In this document: piece by piece, positions 62,777 to 64,000 of the stretch
How positions within the stretch are numbered: position 1 is the first letter of the stretch
Layout: every line of letters begins with the position of its first letter
Assembly: GCF_910596095.1 (NCBI RefSeq)
Contig: NC_056550.1
Span: forward strand, 6,472,501 to 6,536,500
Direction of reading: 5' to 3'
DNA: 64,000 nt
Source of the DNA: Thunnus maccoyii
Lineage: Eukaryota > Chordata > Actinopteri > Scombriformes > Scombridae
The notes under the pieces: model-generated
Databases searched by the model: none
The model's input: only the letters and a program-made list of their open reading frames with translations
What the model was told of the DNA's origin: nothing
Translations under genes and position numbers: made by a program

Positions 62777-62830
62777 ATGTACCCGCTGCTCAGTCATCTC
62801 TCTGAGGTGACGAGTCAGCCGGATTTCCTG
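62777..62830 (+). other. Small ORF with an ideal start context (MYPLLSHLSE...)
   Basis: The context gccgccATGt matches vertebrate initiation consensus from -6 to -1. Unspliced it encodes 18 residues and stops. A moderate donor 'tctgag|gtgacg' at 62806 would instead give ten codons ending in phase 0, the same phase as the two first-exon candidates of gene 2. It could be a third alternative start, a short upstream ORF, or chance. Confidence 0.25.
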
Positions 62831-63394
62831 TGAATTTAGATTGTGTGCGAGCTTCCAGAAACTCGGTGGGACTTGCGTCTATTCCTCTCTGTGTGCAGTT
62901 CATCTCCATATGGCGTGGTGTTATATGAAGAGGACATAACAGAACTCAATGCACGGCCGCTTCGTGTTTTGCATTTCTTGTTGAAAAGCAGCGAGTCCCT
63001 TCCTCGTTTTGTAAAGATTTTTGTGATTCCTGATTTGGTGTTCATGGCTGGTTGGCTTCTACAAAAACAACCCTGTTCATTTAAATGTCAAGTTCCATTC
63101 TATAGTATGTTTTGCCCTTCGACCCCTTTGTTCAGTGTGGTTTATTTTATCAATTCATCACACTCCGTCTGTCTCTGCATTTCCATATATGCACTTGAAC
63201 AGACCTGCATGTAACTAACATACATACTGTTCTGTACACACACTTCCTACGTACAGACACAAAGATATTCACGGTCTGATAGTCCATTTAATATGACCAC
63301 AGACTATCACAACAGCCTGTCTCTCAGCTTCGGAGACCCAGTAGCAGGAAGCAGAGTCACTGTGAGCTCTCTCACTTACAAAACCAACCCGAAT

Positions 63395-63412
63395 GTGTGT
63401 GTGTGTGTGTGT
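63395..63412. repeat. (GT)n microsatellite
   Basis: Short GT run. Another of about 14 nt lies at 63648-63661 in the presumed leader. Confidence 0.85.
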
Positions 63413-63499
63413 CTGTACAAAGTGCATGACGCCTCAGTCTCTATCTGGCAAAGAGCAGAACAGGAAGCAGCGAGGTGGGGCTCGGTCTGTGCTGTTCTC

Positions 63500-63720
63500 T
63501 CTTCCTCTCCTCCGCCTCGTTCACTCGCTCCGGATTTAGACTGGCTTTTGATTCCTGGCGGGAAGGACATCCTGGATTTTGAGGAGGCAGGAATAGCACT
63601 CAGTGTTGCCTGAGTGGCGCTGCTGTCAGTGCTGAGTTTGTGTGATAGTGTGTGTGTGTGTGAGTGTGGGCAGGGGACAGAGGGGAGGGAGGGGGCCTGG
63701 AGCAAAGCCAGAGGCCAAAC
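63500..63720 (+). promoter_or_regulatory. Probable alternative promoter and leader of gene 2
   Basis: Local rise in GC with several CpG, a pyrimidine-rich 'ctcttcctctcctccgcctc' block, then a (GT)n run and a G-rich purine stretch (63670-63700) directly before the ATG at 63721. I see no TATA box. The exact start of transcription is unknown. Confidence 0.4.
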
Positions 63721-63810
63721 ATGGCCAGCGAGGACGCACTGGAGGACTGGTCAGGGGATCAACCCATTGATTCCCCGGTACACACCGAGCAAAGTGACAC
63801 GGAGCCTTCG
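63721..63810 (+). CDS. Coding first exon of gene 2 (alternative N-terminus, MASEDALEDW...)
   Basis: The start is in good context, 'ccaaacATGg'. Thirty codons encode MASEDALEDWSGDQPIDSPV and then an acidic HTEQSDTEPS end. The exon stops at 'gccttcg|gtaggc' with GT at 63811, in phase 0. The acidic, Ser/Asp/Pro-rich composition is typical of a disordered N-terminus and does not identify a family. Unspliced, the frame continues to about 63840 in a different style and stops. As with the exon at 47987, the body of the gene is beyond the right edge. Confidence 0.6.
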
Positions 63811-64000
63811 GTAGGCAACTCTTGTCACTGCAGGCCTCAACATGGCCGCCTTCTCATCGCTTTCCTTCCAACCATTGTTACATCCCTTCTCTTTTCTGTC
63901 AGCTTCCTCGTTCACTTCCTGTAAAAACATCTATCTGACAGTGAATCACTTGTGAGTTTTCATTCCTTTCTGCCGCTGTGATTTCGCCCCGCTGTGTGAG
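63811..64000 (+). other. Start of the following intron, cut by the window edge
   Basis: No further exon is seen in the last 190 bases. Confidence 0.6.

Larger units (their letters stand above)
48014..63500 (+). other. Presumed first intron of gene 2
   Basis: About 15.5 kb without a convincing coding exon. It contains repeat copies (48233, 48717, 55345, 57540, 58720 and 59087), a LINE fragment (56605-56760), a perfect hairpin (54025-54058) and CA/GT runs. A very strong start context at 62777 may mark another small first exon. Confidence 0.4.

Noticed and set aside
1..64000. tRNA, rRNA or snRNA genes
   Set aside because: I looked for tRNA A/B-box-like pairs and found none with a convincing cloverleaf. 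A covariance-model scan would be needed to exclude them fully.

Overview
The window looks like teleost (probably percomorph) nuclear DNA. It is intron-rich and AT-leaning, with GT/AG-bounded exons and AATAAA signals. There are dozens of (CA/GT)n and (CT)n microsatellites and many fragments of short, terminally inverted repeats typical of fish genomes. Nothing indicates a bacterium, plasmid or phage. Only a few percent of the bases are protein-coding, and both genes I can support are on the + strand.

Gene 1 (about 8.6 to 37.2 kb, possibly to 44.1 kb) encodes a large low-complexity protein that I tentatively assign to the PRR36 / BTBD8 (KIAA1107, APache) family. A non-coding first exon ends at 8826. 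Four coding exons (23465-24068, 24659-24737, 32905-33125 and 33355 onward) join in frame. The predicted protein has a short acidic N-terminus, a long Lys/Thr/Pro/Ser/Ala-rich basic region, ten EPTPEP-type octapeptides, a strongly acidic Ser/Glu-rich region and an ordered-looking C-terminal block. Read through to the stop at 36554 it has 1367 residues. A good donor sits 8 nt before the stop codon. It is phase-matched to a strong acceptor at 39915/39916 that opens a 326-codon frame encoding a Gln/Glu/Arg coiled coil. The simplest reading is a composite terminal exon: intronic polyadenylation (AATAAA at 37180) gives the 1367-residue form, and splicing gives a form of about 1690 residues.

Gene 2 begins in the window and runs off the right edge. 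A tiny coding first exon (47987-48013, after a leader with three short upstream ORFs) and a second first-exon candidate (63721-63810) both end in phase 0 with good donors. This suggests alternative promoters of one gene about 16 kb apart. Too little protein is visible to name it.

The rest is intron and intergenic DNA. It holds several non-autonomous DNA transposons with visible inverted ends (7348-8144, 38005-38373, 20653-21160 and a nested cluster at about 40950-42066). There is also a LINE reverse-transcriptase tail fragment (56605-56760), several repeat families with more than one copy here, a 240-bp pure pyrimidine tract and three perfect hairpins. I saw no credible tRNA, rRNA, CRISPR array or complete autonomous mobile element.
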